A DNA stretch of 64,000 bases from Falsibacillus albus (GCF_003668575.1 NZ_RCVZ01000019.1:1-64000); one strand, 5' to 3'. Positions 32,362 to 41,346 are shown, counted from the first letter of the stretch. Notes: a model not told the origin generated them from the letters alone. Numbers and translations: made by a program.

Positions 32362-33537
32362 TTGGAGAACAAAGAAAGAAAAGGCACGGTTTTTAGAGAA
32401 AAAATATTAAATAGCCGAGTGGTTGTTTACACATTGATCGTCTTTATCCTCAGCATGACCATTTTGGCATTATCCAAAATCAGTTTTATTTTGGTTCCAT
32501 TCGTGATTCTCGTCAAAACCATCTTTTTGCCGCTGATCCTTGCGGGGGTGTGTTTTTATTTATTCAATCCGTTGGTGGATTATTTCGAGAGGAAGGGAGT
32601 CAAACGGCTCATTTCGATCCTGGTGCTGTATGTGCTCATCATTGGTGGAATCAGCATTATCCTTTCATCTGTCATTCCACCGCTGAAGGATCAGGTCCAA
32701 CGCATGGCAGATAACATACCGGTGTGGAAGCAGGATCTTCAAGATACCGTGAAGGACATTTCGCAAAGTCCTTACGTCGAGAAGGGGCTGAAGTCGGTCA
32801 ATACGGACATCGACAAAATGTATAAGAGCGTTTCCGATCATATCAGCAATTTTGCATCCGGATTTTCACAAGGGCTGATGACGTTTGTCGGTACCGTCAC
32901 CGAAATCGTGCTAGCGGTCGCCGTTCTGCCTTTCCTCTTATTCTACTTGCTGAAGGATGGCAAGAACCTACCCGATTATATCGTGAAGCTCTTGCCCAAT
33001 CGTTCCCGTCCAGAGGCGAAGCTGATTTTAAAAGATATGAATCATGCCCTAAGCTCTTATATTCGCGGGCAAATTTTCGTCGCCCTATGCATCGGAGTCC
33101 TGCTTTTTATTGGATATCTCGTCATTGGACTGGATTATGCATTGCTCCTTGCCGTGATTGCCATGGTTACCAATGTCGTCCCGTATTTGGGGCCATTCAT
33201 TGCGATTACGCCGGCATTCGTGATCGCATTGATCGATTCGCCGTTCATGCTGTTGAAGCTCGTAGTCGTCTGGGTGATCGTCCAGCTGCTGGAAGGGAAA
33301 TTCATCTCCCCTCAAATCATGGGAAGAAGCTTGGAAATCCACCCGATCACCGTCATTTTCGTCATCTTGACGGCAGGAAACCTGTTCGGCATCATCGGGA
33401 TCATTTTGGCCGTGCCAGGCTACGCGATTTTGAAAGTATTCGTCACCCATCTGTATCAATTCATTCGACTGCGTTCGAAATGGTATTCAGATCAACAAAT
33501 AGAATTGGAGCCAGACGGCAGTGACTATAGCAAGTAA
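32362..33537 (+). CDS. AI-2E family transporter (YdbI/YueF-like)
   Basis: 391 residues from TTG 32362, 9 bases after GGGAG; the TTG at 32353 abuts the site. Layout of the family: two N-terminal helices, a long soluble coiled segment (about 95-170), then five to six helices with the conserved VVPYLGPFIAITPA and EGKFISPQIMGRSLEIHP motifs. Members export or exchange small molecules or ions (including autoinducer-2 or Na+/H+ in some cases); role here unknown. Inner membrane, monocistronic. Confidence 0.87.
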   Translation: MENKERKGTVFREKILNSRVVVYTLIVFILSMTILALSKISFILVPFVILVKTIFLPLILAGVCFYLFNPLVDYFERKGVKRLISILVLYVLIIGGISIILSSVIPPLKDQVQRMADNIPVWKQDLQDTVKDISQSPYVEKGLKSVNTDIDKMYKSVSDHISNFASGFSQGLMTFVGTVTEIVLAVAVLPFLLFYLLKDGKNLPDYIVKLLPNRSRPEAKLILKDMNHALSSYIRGQIFVALCIGVLLFIGYLVIGLDYALLLAVIAMVTNVVPYLGPFIAITPAFVIALIDSPFMLLKLVVVWVIVQLLEGKFISPQIMGRSLEIHPITVIFVILTAGNLFGIIGIILAVPGYAILKVFVTHLYQFIRLRSKWYSDQQIELEPDGSDYSK

Positions 33538-33542
33538 TCATC

Positions 33543-33571
33543 AAGCCTCCCTGAAAACAGGGAGGCTTTTT
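33543..33571 (+). terminator. Intrinsic terminator
   Basis: AAGCCTCCCTG-AAAA-CAGGGAGGCTT followed by TTTTA. Confidence 0.9.
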
Positions 33572-33669
33572 ACATGGATAAGGGGGATGGAAGAAACTTT
33601 TTCCAAATAATATTCGTCTTAATCAGTGAAACGATGCTTAAGTCATTATGTGGAAGGGGGGGTTATTTT

Positions 33670-34257
33670 TTGAAAAACCGCAGTGGTTTTGCTTTATATA
33701 CTTGTGTTGTCGGGTTGATTGTAGGAGTTTTCTCTGTGGCCTCAGATCATTTGCCTTACACAAGAGTTCATATAACTTTGTTCCAATTCATTCGTTCATA
33801 CGTTGCTGTAATGGTGAATTCGCTGCCATTTTGGTTCATCTTTGCAATGGTTCCGGGTTTCTCCTTTGCAAAGGATCTGAAAAGTGCCATGTTTGCCGGC
33901 GGAATCCATACAATCATTGCGATTACATACTATTTTGTGATCGGGTATTTCTTTGATGATAATCCAGTCAAACCTACTATCAATGACCAAGTTCGAGTTT
34001 TCGTCAGTTGGTATGGAGCATCTGCAATTGGTGGAGTGGCTGGTGGAGCGGCGGGATTCATGTTCAAGCGGAATCCATTTGTTTTAATCATTGTCATGTT
34101 GGGACTATTACTGCAATTAATTTTAAGCGGCCCAGAAAGCTGGAGGAATGAATTGGGTATCGCACAAAATCTCACCTTCTGTCTAATGGTTGTGGGATTT
34201 GCTGCATATTTAATGTTTATTTGGAAAAGAAAAAAATCAAATTACAGTAGTGCTTAA
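33670..34257 (+). CDS. Multi-pass membrane protein
   Basis: 195 residues from TTG 33670 with AGGGGGGG 7 bases upstream; the longer frame from 33574 is not supported. About six hydrophobic segments, one with a glycine-rich stretch (ASAIGGVAGGAAGFMF), basic C-terminus (WKRKKSN). Family not recognised. Starts a run of membrane-protein genes, with VanZ next, 24 bases downstream. Confidence 0.65.
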   Translation: MKNRSGFALYTCVVGLIVGVFSVASDHLPYTRVHITLFQFIRSYVAVMVNSLPFWFIFAMVPGFSFAKDLKSAMFAGGIHTIIAITYYFVIGYFFDDNPVKPTINDQVRVFVSWYGASAIGGVAGGAAGFMFKRNPFVLIIVMLGLLLQLILSGPESWRNELGIAQNLTFCLMVVGFAAYLMFIWKRKKSNYSSA

Positions 34258-34281
34258 TGAAAAAGAAAGAGGCGAAATAGA

Positions 34282-34896
34282 TTGCTTTTAATCAATGGAA
34301 GTTTAATGGTTATATTCGGAACGATCATTTATCTCGTGAGCCGGGGCATCTTCATTGGGAAAACGTATAAAAATCAAGGACATGTCACATGGCTGAAAGA
34401 AATTCTTCGTTTTCTTTTTGCGGTGTACATATGCATGGTCGCTTCGGTGACTCTTTTTCCATTGCCGATTGCATTCAGTTTTGAATTTCATCCTTCTTTT
34501 CGTACAGTGAACGTTGTACCTCTAGCATCGATCATAAAAAATATCAGTTTGATCGGAACTGCCTATGATGGTGATGTTCTCTTCATGATTAAACTGCTAC
34601 TAAGGAATGTAGGCGGCAATATTTTATTGTTCATTCCATTAGGTTTTCTTGCTCCAATCATTTGGGAGAAATACAGAAGCTTGAAATCCATTATCCTTTT
34701 TGGACTGATCATTTCCATGACGATAGAAATTGTCCAGTTTATTGAAAGTTTTACTGAAATGTATGGACGTGTGACGGATATTGATGATGTCATTTGCAAT
34801 GTAATCGGTGCGGCAGTTGGATATATGGTTTTTGTTTTGGTTATGAGATTGGGAAGGGCATTAAAAATAAATAGTTTTAACGATTTGAATGTCTAG
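34282..34896 (+). CDS. VanZ family protein
   Basis: 204 residues; TTG start behind GAGGCG. VanZ-like pattern: NVVPLASIIKN, NVGGNILLFIPLGFLAPIIW, SMTIEIVQFIE and RVTDIDDVICNVIGAAVGY, with four to five transmembrane helices. VanZ itself gives low-level teicoplanin resistance; chromosomal Bacillus homologues have no known role. The stop codon sits inside its terminator hairpin. Confidence 0.87.
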   Translation: MLLINGSLMVIFGTIIYLVSRGIFIGKTYKNQGHVTWLKEILRFLFAVYICMVASVTLFPLPIAFSFEFHPSFRTVNVVPLASIIKNISLIGTAYDGDVLFMIKLLLRNVGGNILLFIPLGFLAPIIWEKYRSLKSIILFGLIISMTIEIVQFIESFTEMYGRVTDIDDVICNVIGAAVGYMVFVLVMRLGRALKINSFNDLNV

Positions 34897-34920
34897 GGAA
34901 TTCCCTGGACATTTTCTTTT
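34891..34920 (+). terminator. Intrinsic terminator
   Basis: GTCTAGGGAA / TTCCCTGGAC followed by ATTTTCTTTT, overlapping the vanZ stop. Confidence 0.8.
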
Positions 34921-35007
34921 AGCGGAAGACTTTGGAGAACTTTTACAGGTTATTTCCAATTTATACCGAAGGATTAATGGTAAAGAAAAATTGAGAGGAG
35001 TCCTATT

Positions 35008-35301
35008 TTGCCTAAAACAGTGCCAGGGATTATTGCAGCGATATCCCTTTTATTAAGCATACTATCTGTGATTGTATTTTCTGCATGTGCGATGACTGGT
35101 GAAACGTTATTTTTTGTTAGTTTTTATATCTTGTTGTTCGGTACTCCGATCTTATCCATTACCAATATCGTATTTGGCGGAATCGGGATTATCATGGAAA
35201 CGGGAGTGAAGAAAAGAATCCCGATCATTACAGCCATTTTAGGAATTCCTGTTATCCCGTTGTATGTGTACTTTTTGGTTAGCTATAGTTTTGCACCATA
35301 A
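35008..35301 (+). CDS. Small multi-pass membrane protein
   Basis: 97 residues; TTG start with GAGGAG upstream. Three hydrophobic helices (about 7-28, 32-58, 72-92) and a basic loop (VKKRIP). Not recognised. Part of the membrane-protein island between 33.6 and 37.1 kb. Confidence 0.6.
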   Translation: MPKTVPGIIAAISLLLSILSVIVFSACAMTGETLFFVSFYILLFGTPILSITNIVFGGIGIIMETGVKKRIPIITAILGIPVIPLYVYFLVSYSFAP

Positions 35302-35403
35302 TGAGAAAAAAAGATGGATAATGCTGTCTTTCAGGTAGTTCTCTTATCGGGGCTGCTGAGATATGGAAAGATAAAATGCTATATTAAACGGAAGAGGGAT
35401 CGG

Positions 35404-35634
35404 ATGACCACTAAATCTGAAAGGAAAAAGTTGATTGTATGGGGCATTGTGACGATGGTTGTAATCGCGCCAATATTATCTTTTCTGCTTGGAATCATTT
35501 TTGGAGTAATCGTTAGAAGTGGTTTTGCAGCAGGAGGTGTCATGGTTATTGTGTTTTTAATCACCTTTCTAGTAGGACTTATCACGTTAATCAGTGGCTT
35601 AAGTAAAAAAGAATCAGTGGAAAATGACAATTAA
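35404..35634 (+). CDS. Small two-helix membrane protein
   Basis: 76 residues from ATG 35404, with AGAGGG 6 bases upstream (frame open to 35314 without a site). Basic N-terminus TTKSERKKL, two glycine-containing helices (about 10-32 and 38-66), charged tail. Not recognised. Confidence 0.6.
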   Translation: MTTKSERKKLIVWGIVTMVVIAPILSFLLGIIFGVIVRSGFAAGGVMVIVFLITFLVGLITLISGLSKKESVENDN

Positions 35635-35721
35635 TTTGCTTTTAATACGGTAGAAATTACTGAAATAAGCTAGATTATTAGATTAATAACAGGATTTCAA
35701 AGGCTATCTATGGAGGGCAAG

Positions 35722-36300
35722 ATGAAAACATTTATCTATATGGTGAGACACGGAGATTCCCCGAAAGAAGGGGACGAAAGAACAAGAGGATTGACAGATA
35801 AGGGAAAACTAGACGCACACAAGTTAACCGATATTTTAATCAAGGAAGATATCGATGCGGTCATTTCAAGTCCCTACGATCGTTCTATTTTAACCGTCCA
35901 GCCATTAGCGGAGAAAATAGGGAGTGAGGTCTTGGTACATGAATCCTTTAAAGAAAGAATGTTTACTGTTGGTGGCATGAGAATATCCGATAAAGAGCTG
36001 TACCCTTTATTGGAAACATCATTTTCTGACGCTGAATATGCATTGGAAGGTGCAGAGTCTAATGCTGTTTGCCAGAGGAGATCGGTCAAAGTATTAAAAG
36101 ATATATTAACCACATACGAGGGACAGAAGGTGGTAATCGGCACCCACGGAGCGGTGATGACTTTGATGATGAACCATTATGACAGCACATATGATATGTT
36201 TTTTTTATTGAACACATCAAAACCTGACATATATAGAATGGAATTTGATGGGCAGGAATTAAAGGGAGTGACAAGGTTGTGGAAGGTTAGGAGCGGTTAA
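35722..36300 (+). CDS. Histidine phosphatase (phosphoglycerate mutase-like)
   Basis: 192 residues from ATG 35722, GGAGG 5 bases upstream. Catalytic MVRHGDS (His about 9), SSPYDRSILTVQPLAE with the second arginine, and the later VVIGTHGAVMT supply the phosphate pocket (RHG ... R ... H). Acts as a cobalamin-type or general phosphatase; substrate unknown. Cytoplasmic, between small membrane-protein genes. Confidence 0.85.
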   Translation: MKTFIYMVRHGDSPKEGDERTRGLTDKGKLDAHKLTDILIKEDIDAVISSPYDRSILTVQPLAEKIGSEVLVHESFKERMFTVGGMRISDKELYPLLETSFSDAEYALEGAESNAVCQRRSVKVLKDILTTYEGQKVVIGTHGAVMTLMMNHYDSTYDMFFLLNTSKPDIYRMEFDGQELKGVTRLWKVRSG

Positions 36301-36354
36301 AATGCGGTTCATTTCTTCCTGTCTGGTAAGCAAAACTAAATGGGGGCTTTTACA

Positions 36355-36558
36355 TTGAAATATTTCATCAAATTAAATATCATCAGTATCCTTTATGCTC
36401 TATTGATCCTTGTTCCTTCTGAACTTATGATCAATGTATATAGGTTTAGCAGGCTAACGGGTTGGAACATTGGAAAGGTCAACACGTTAAATGGAATCAC
36501 TATTACTGTAGTGATTATTCTTGGCACTACCCTTCTCTTTTTTCTTACGAAAATGTGA
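36355..36558 (+). CDS. Small two-helix membrane protein
   Basis: 67 residues from TTG 36355 with TGGGGGC 7 bases upstream. Two helices (about 5-25 and 46-65). Its stop TGA is directly followed by the ATG of the next gene, implying translational coupling. Confidence 0.6.
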   Translation: MKYFIKLNIISILYALLILVPSELMINVYRFSRLTGWNIGKVNTLNGITITVVIILGTTLLFFLTKM

Positions 36559-36783
36559 ATGAAGGGACGGAAAGTCAACTATTGGTCAGCCATTCTTTGG
36601 GTGCCATATTTTATTCTATTTGTCTATTTAATTGCGACCACCCTTCCAATCACAGATCAAGGAGATAAACCCAATCCGGCTACAGGGCTCATTTTGATCG
36701 GGGCATTGATGGCATATCCGCTTTATATTCAATTGATCAATTACATCGGCTATCCGAGTGAGGATCAAGCAAGAGAAATCTAA
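36559..36783 (+). CDS. Small two-helix membrane protein
   Basis: 74 residues; the ATG immediately follows the preceding stop (TGA-ATG). Two hydrophobic helices (about 9-27, 43-60), with an acidic Asp/Pro loop (DQGDKPNP) between them. Probably forms a pair with the upstream membrane protein. Not recognised. Confidence 0.6.
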   Translation: MKGRKVNYWSAILWVPYFILFVYLIATTLPITDQGDKPNPATGLILIGALMAYPLYIQLINYIGYPSEDQAREI

Positions 36784-36802
36784 AAAACGGGGGAAATGAA
36801 TT

Positions 36803-37078
36803 TTGAAACTTCAAGATATCTGCAAATGTCAATCAACCAATTCGTTCAAATTAGAAGCAGATTTTGTGGCTGATCCAATTTGGTGCAACGTATGTGGCTG
36901 GAATCTAGATATGGATGAATTTCCATTGAATGATGATTTAAAAAGCGAATTATACCACTGGAAGGAACAATATAAAAAAATCTCGATGAATGAACATAAT
37001 GCAATGGGGCAAAGTCTAACAGAAAAAGTGAGAGAGGAGTTAGGTTCGGAATATAACGTTATATTTGTCACCGGTTAA
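36803..37078 (+). CDS. Cysteine-containing small soluble protein
   Basis: 91 residues; TTG behind GGGGGAA. Cysteines at positions 7, 9, 28 and 31 (CKC, WCNVCGW) could make a zinc knuckle. The rest is an acidic helical domain with SLTEKVREELG. Conserved-looking in Bacillus but not a family I can name. Last gene of the island; no clear terminator follows. Confidence 0.6.
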   Translation: MKLQDICKCQSTNSFKLEADFVADPIWCNVCGWNLDMDEFPLNDDLKSELYHWKEQYKKISMNEHNAMGQSLTEKVREELGSEYNVIFVTG

Positions 37079-37231
37079 TAAACAACCGACTTTTTTTATA
37101 TAATATTAATTTCACTTTTTGGAAAAAGTCGAGAGCAGGATTTTAAAGAATTACTGCTGAATTCAGTTTAAAATTACTTATTTGTTACAGATAAGGACGC
37201 AAAATAACACATGCTCAAGGAGGAGAACGCG

Positions 37232-37702
37232 TTGGATCGAATTGAATTGCTAATAAACGGACTGGATTCGACTTATGACAAAGAAAGCTGGTATGCGCCG
37301 CTCAAGGATTCCATAGAAGGACTTACCGCAGAGCAAGCCAGATGGAAGCCGGCGGGGGATGCAGCCAAATCGATTTGGGAGAACCTGAATCATCTTCTAT
37401 ATTACAAAGAGAGGCTCGCTGCCAATTTGGAAGGTGAAGACTGGCCGTATAACCTCAGCGGCGATGAAAACTTCCATTTCACTGAACCTACGAATGATGA
37501 TCACGCATGGGCGAAGGTCGTTGAGCGCGTTGACAAGGCACATCATCGGTTAAAAGAAATTCTGAATAAAACTTCCGCAGAGGAACTGGATCAAAAATCA
37601 CTCGATGCAAAGCTGGTGGACATTTTCCTTCACGAGGCATACCATACAGGACAAATCATGCAAATCAGGAAGCTGCAAGGGGCATGGCCGGAACAGCGCT
37701 GA
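37232..37702 (+). CDS. DinB family protein
   Basis: 156 residues from TTG 37232, 6 bases after AAGGAGGAG. DinB four-helix fold with metal-ligand histidines at LNHLLYYKERL (about 48) and IFLHEAYHTGQIMQIRK (about 134-138). Function of this subgroup unproven. Terminates at a strong hairpin shared with the convergent VOC gene. Confidence 0.85.
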   Translation: MDRIELLINGLDSTYDKESWYAPLKDSIEGLTAEQARWKPAGDAAKSIWENLNHLLYYKERLAANLEGEDWPYNLSGDENFHFTEPTNDDHAWAKVVERVDKAHHRLKEILNKTSAEELDQKSLDAKLVDIFLHEAYHTGQIMQIRKLQGAWPEQR

Positions 37703-37710
37703 ATTTTAAA

Positions 37711-37748
37711 AAACAAGCCGATTCATGAAGGAATCGGCTTGTTTTTTT
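37711..37748. terminator. Bidirectional terminator
   Basis: Perfect 14-bp stem AAACAAGCCGATTC / GAATCGGCTTGTTT, 6-base loop, T run on the plus side. Confidence 0.92.
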
Positions 37749-38130
37749 ATTTGGATTTCTCGATGACCGCGAAATAATTTTCTTCTGGATCTGCAAAGTT
37801 AAATACTTTTCCGTTAGGCATTGTGACGATGTCCCCGACTTTGACCTGTTTGTTTTTTAAGTCACTGTGAAGCTGGTCCAGGTTGTCGGAGAAGAACATT
37901 AAGGAAGGCGTGCCAAGATTTAATTCAGGCGACATTTTTGCCACGAATTCTTTATTGTGAAGAATGATGCTTGTTTCGGCATTCGCAGTTGGAGCAACCT
38001 CGATCCATCTCATTCCTTGACCGTTGTCTTCTTCGGAAATGACCGTGAACCCCATTTTTTCTGTCCAAAAATCCACTGCCTCATCCTGATTATTGACATA
38101 CACCATAATTTGTCCAACCTTATGAATCAT
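37747..38130 (-). CDS. VOC family protein
   Basis: 127 residues; GAGGAGT 8 bases before ATG. QIMVYVNNQDEAVDFWTEKMG at the N-terminus, central SLMFFSDNLDQL and final FNFADPEENYFAVIEK match the two-module VOC fold of the YraH/PhnB-like branch. Unknown substrate. Confidence 0.83.
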   Translation of the reverse strand: MIHKVGQIMVYVNNQDEAVDFWTEKMGFTVISEEDNGQGMRWIEVAPTANAETSIILHNKEFVAKMSPELNLGTPSLMFFSDNLDQLHSDLKNKQVKVGDIVTMPNGKVFNFADPEENYFAVIEKSK

Positions 38131-38234
38131 GCTTAATCACTCCTCATCCTAGATTGATCAATCCAATTTTATTTATTCTACATTAATAGATTTTCTCCTG
38201 CTATTTAAAAAAGGCTCCATTTTAGAAATAACCA

Positions 38235-38272
38235 TTGAGCAAAGCCTCGGTGTTTGAAATAATTGGTATTAG
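38235..38272 (+). promoter_or_regulatory. Shared-class promoter, copy 2
   Basis: TTGAGC (38235-38240), 17 bp, TGA-AATAAT (AATAAT 38258-38263), then TTGGTATTAG. Start codon 23 bases after the conserved block. Confidence 0.72.
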
Positions 38273-38294
38273 AGAGAGAAAGGGGGAAGAGTGG

Positions 38295-38717
38295 ATGATG
38301 TTCATGCCTTGGTCGAAGATATTGATGATACTCGCTATATATTTCGTTGTTCAATTAGCAATTAACTACCTGTTGAGGAAGTGGCTGAAGGTAAAAAGGA
38401 AAAAGTTGTTCTCTTATAATCATCTGAACGAAAAGCATAAAAAAATTGATTGGACAATCAGGATTATAACTATTGTGCTTTTAGTCATTGGCACTACTAT
38501 TAATGCTACGCGAATACCTACAGAGCAATTTTGGTTTTTGCAAACTTATTTTATTTTATTCATGATGATCTTTTCAACAGAAACAACAAGAGCCATCATG
38601 GAGAAGAAGTATGCAGAAAATCGAAATGATTATCTATATACGACATTTCAATTAATCTTTGCATCCATATTAGTAATTTCTATTTTCACTACAGACTTTT
38701 GGGGGTTTTTTAGTTGA
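38295..38717 (+). CDS. DUF4181-type membrane protein
   Basis: 140 residues from ATG 38295, AGGGGGA 7 bases upstream; the open frame from 38235 runs through the promoter and is rejected. Four hydrophobic segments (about 7-24, 55-72, 81-100, 117-137), with the cytoplasmic motif TRAIMEKKYAENRNDYLYT typical of DUF4181. Function unknown. Driven by the shared-class promoter. Confidence 0.72.
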   Translation: MMFMPWSKILMILAIYFVVQLAINYLLRKWLKVKRKKLFSYNHLNEKHKKIDWTIRIITIVLLVIGTTINATRIPTEQFWFLQTYFILFMMIFSTETTRAIMEKKYAENRNDYLYTTFQLIFASILVISIFTTDFWGFFS

Positions 38718-38763
38718 AATTAAAACTTAAACGAATTCTAAAATTAAGAAAGGATCAATACCG

Positions 38764-39222
38764 ATGAAGTGTTTAGGCTGTCATTTAGCAAATAAAAATG
38801 AGCCCGTTTTCGTCGTATATGAAGATGAATTTGTTTGTTGCTTCTTGGATCATGATCCTTTTAATGAAGGTCATACCTTGATCGTACCTAAAAAGCACGT
38901 TCGATACTTTTATGACTTGGATAAATCCACTTCAGATTCAATAATGAAAGCGGCAGGATTGATTTCAAATGCGATCAAGACATTATTTAATCCAGATGGA
39001 ATCACAATCTGTCAAAACGGTGGGAGCTTTGACGACCTGACTCATTTTCATATGCACGTTGTTCCAAGGTATGAAGGACAAAATTTTGCTGATTTTTTTT
39101 CAATGGACGAGGCTGAAGTCAAAGATAGGGCAGGATTATCGGAGACACAAAGAAAAATTTTAGAATTCATTTTTAACAGTGCATCCGCGGAAAGCAATCA
39201 TCCATCATACATATCCGAGTAA
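38764..39222 (+). CDS. HIT family protein
   Basis: 152 residues; AAGAAAGGA upstream. Histidine triad HFHMHVVPRY (nucleophile His about 99) and the conserved HDPFNEGHTLIVPKKHV segment define a Hint/Fhit-type nucleotide hydrolase or transferase. N-terminal Cys pair (CLGCHLA) may bind zinc as in some Hint proteins. Slightly longer than Hit of B. subtilis because of a C-terminal extension. DmpA-type peptidase gene follows 33 bases downstream. Confidence 0.88.
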   Translation: MKCLGCHLANKNEPVFVVYEDEFVCCFLDHDPFNEGHTLIVPKKHVRYFYDLDKSTSDSIMKAAGLISNAIKTLFNPDGITICQNGGSFDDLTHFHMHVVPRYEGQNFADFFSMDEAEVKDRAGLSETQRKILEFIFNSASAESNHPSYISE

Positions 39223-39255
39223 CAGATTCAATCCTGATAAACGGAGGATCAAACA

Positions 39256-40317
39256 GTGAAACAAAAACGAATAAGAGACTATGGCGTGAGAATTGGAAAA
39301 TTAGAAACCGGCCCCAACAATTCAATTACGGATGTTGAAGGCGTCTCCGTTAGGCACGTCACACTGAGCGATCACAATATGCAGACAGGTGTGACGGCCA
39401 TCCTTCCTCACCAAGGCAATCTGTTTAAAGAAAAACTCATCGCTTCAAGCCATGTCATCAATGGCTTCGGCAAAACGATGGGGACCATTCAGATCAATGA
39501 ACTCGGAACAATCGAATCGCCGATCATTTTAACGAATACATTGAGCATCGGGACGGCTGCAGATGCGCTGATTGAATACATGCTTGGACAGAATCCGGAA
39601 ATCGGCAGGTCTACCGGAACGGTGAATCCGATCGTATGCGAATGCAACGATATGTTCCTGAATGATGTCCGGGCCAGATTTATCAAGAAGGAACATGTCT
39701 TCCAGGCCTTGCATAATACTTCAACCGATGTTGAAGAAGGATCGGTCGGAGCTGGCACCGGCATGCTCTGCTATTCCTTGAAAGGCGGAATCGGCACTGC
39801 CTCCAGACTGATGAAGTTTGATCACGGGACGTACACGATGGGGGTGCTGGTGTTATCAAACTTTGGCATATTAAGCGATTTGAAAGTGAACGGAAAAGCG
39901 GTAGGAGAAGAGTTGAAAGAGGCGATCCTTGAAGCTCAGGAGGATAAGGATAAAGGATCCATCATCGTTATTGTCGGCACCGATCTTCCCGTATCCGAAA
40001 GGCAGCTGAACCGGATCCTTAAACGAACGGTGACAGGATTATCCCGTACAGGTTCCATCATTACAACTGGAAGCGGGGAGGTCGTCATTGGATTTTCTAC
40101 TGCCACCAAGATTCCTCATGAACAAACGGGAGAATGCATTTCAGTGTCAATGATCCATGAAGAAGATATTGATACAGCCTTTCGCGCAATAGGGGAAGCG
40201 ACGGAAGAAGCTGTGCTGAATTCCTTAGTGACAGCAACACATATAGTGGGGCGGGACGGCAATGAGCGGCCGGCTTTCAAAGATTTACTGAAAAAATACG
40301 ATATTTCATTAATATAA
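39256..40317 (+). CDS. P1 family peptidase (DmpA-like)
   Basis: 353 residues; ACGGAGG upstream. DmpA/L-aminopeptidase D-esterase fold, an Ntn-like autoprocessing peptidase. The cleavage and nucleophile motif KGSIIVIVGTDLP puts the nucleophile at Ser235, as in the GS junction of DmpA. EGSVGAGTGM and GLSRTGSIITTGSGE are the other conserved blocks. Expected to self-cleave into two chains and act on peptides or amides. Cytoplasmic. Confidence 0.87.
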   Translation: MKQKRIRDYGVRIGKLETGPNNSITDVEGVSVRHVTLSDHNMQTGVTAILPHQGNLFKEKLIASSHVINGFGKTMGTIQINELGTIESPIILTNTLSIGTAADALIEYMLGQNPEIGRSTGTVNPIVCECNDMFLNDVRARFIKKEHVFQALHNTSTDVEEGSVGAGTGMLCYSLKGGIGTASRLMKFDHGTYTMGVLVLSNFGILSDLKVNGKAVGEELKEAILEAQEDKDKGSIIVIVGTDLPVSERQLNRILKRTVTGLSRTGSIITTGSGEVVIGFSTATKIPHEQTGECISVSMIHEEDIDTAFRAIGEATEEAVLNSLVTATHIVGRDGNERPAFKDLLKKYDISLI

Positions 40318-40336
40318 TATAAAAGGGGAGTTAGCC

Positions 40337-40561
40337 ATGGAAAAAACAACTGTGATGGGAGCAAGCGGCTTCCTTGGAGTGGTATCGATCATCCTGATGG
40401 TCTTTTGTTTTTATTTTACTCATAGCTTTTTCCAGCATCTGAAATCTGGAGAGGTTCGGCTGATCAAGCAGTCAAAAATAGCGGCAGTGATCTTTCTTGC
40501 CCTTAGCTTATTGCTGCCGGCCATGTATAATCTATATATGTATCATGAGTGGATGAAATAA
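40337..40561 (+). CDS. Small two-helix membrane protein
   Basis: 74 residues; AAGGGGAG 8 bases before ATG. Helices at about 8-30 and 46-65; polar loop with KSGEVRLIKQSK. Family not recognised. Possibly co-transcribed with the peptidase gene 19 bases upstream. Confidence 0.6.
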   Translation: MEKTTVMGASGFLGVVSIILMVFCFYFTHSFFQHLKSGEVRLIKQSKIAAVIFLALSLLLPAMYNLYMYHEWMK

Positions 40562-40601
40562 GATGCATATTCGTACAAACATGAAGGGGCAGGTGAGATA
40601 A

Positions 40602-40796
40602 ATGGCGATAGCTGGTTTTCTATTAATCGCTTGGATTCTAAGCTGGTTTAAATTCGAAATGTTGTTCATCCAGGCTTTTAAAGAGCTTTTTAGCAAAGAT
40701 ATCACCAAAGCAAGCTATTATTTTATATTCTTCTGCATTGGGACGATTGGGGACATCGTTTTATTTTTCAATGGCAGTTATAATGATCGATTTTAA
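40602..40796 (+). CDS. Small membrane protein
   Basis: 64 residues; GCAGGTGAG 7 bases before ATG. Two hydrophobic helices (about 3-18 and 38-56) around an amphipathic segment (KELFSKDITKAS). Not recognised. Ends before a strong terminator. Confidence 0.6.
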   Translation: MAIAGFLLIAWILSWFKFEMLFIQAFKELFSKDITKASYYFIFFCIGTIGDIVLFFNGSYNDRF

Positions 40797-40826
40797 GAAA
40801 CATGGTAAAAGGTTAGTTAAAACGAT

Positions 40827-40858
40827 GGGGCTTATCCACTAGGATAGGCCCCTTTTTT
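40827..40858 (+). terminator. Intrinsic terminator
   Basis: GGGGCTTATCC-ACTA-GGATAGGCCCC (one G-U pair) followed by TTTTTT. Confidence 0.9.
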
Positions 40859-40967
40859 ATTCATAATGGAATGATATAAAAATTTAAAATCGATAGAGAT
40901 AGCCATCCATACGTATATGTTCTCCTCTTCATATAATAATACATCATCTAATAGGGAGGTGATCAGT

Positions 40968-41303
40968 ATGGATAATTACTATGACTGCGGTTGTGATGGC
41001 GGATACTATCAACATAAAGGGAAAGATGAAGATAGAATTGTAACATGTAACTGCTGCGTAACAGGTTTGGAAAAAGCGATCTTGAACAATTTCAAATGCG
41101 GAGACTCAATAGGTATCACTTTTTTTGGAGAAATGTCAGCAGCTATTTATGTTGGAAGATTTAGAGGTCTGAAAAATAGTGTTCTTGAAGTAGAAGATTT
41201 ACTCGTACCAGGTACAACAAGTTTGGTGCCTTTATGTGATATTGATAGTATTGAAAGAGGCATTCCGTTGCAGGAACAACCGTTGCAAATAAAGCTTGGA
41301 TAG
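40968..41303 (+). CDS. Cysteine-rich protein, possibly spore surface
   Basis: 111 residues from ATG 40968 with GGGAGGTG 6 bases upstream. N-terminus is rich in Tyr, Gly and Cys (DNYYDCGCDGGYYQHKG; then TCNCC), followed by a beta-rich domain (IGITFFGEMSAAIYVGRFRG, VLEVEDLLVPGTTSLVPLCD). The N-terminal composition recalls Bacillus coat or exosporium proteins, which is a resemblance only. No signal peptide. Single gene. Confidence 0.55.
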   Translation: MDNYYDCGCDGGYYQHKGKDEDRIVTCNCCVTGLEKAILNNFKCGDSIGITFFGEMSAAIYVGRFRGLKNSVLEVEDLLVPGTTSLVPLCDIDSIERGIPLQEQPLQIKLG

Positions 41304-41312
41304 ATGATTGAC

Positions 41313-41346
41313 AAAAACTTAGGGGGCTGGGTCTCCTAAGTTTTTT
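41313..41346 (+). terminator. Intrinsic terminator
   Basis: AAAAACTTAGG ... CCTAAGTTTTTT, 11-base loop. Confidence 0.85.

Noticed and set aside
33085-33524. Open frames on both strands within the AI-2E transporter gene
   Set aside because: Shadows with biased composition (His/Arg/Asp-rich) and no translation signals.
38235-38294. N-terminal extension of the DUF4181 protein
   Set aside because: The reading frame runs through the -35 to start-site region of promoter copy 2; AGGGGGA supports ATG 38295.
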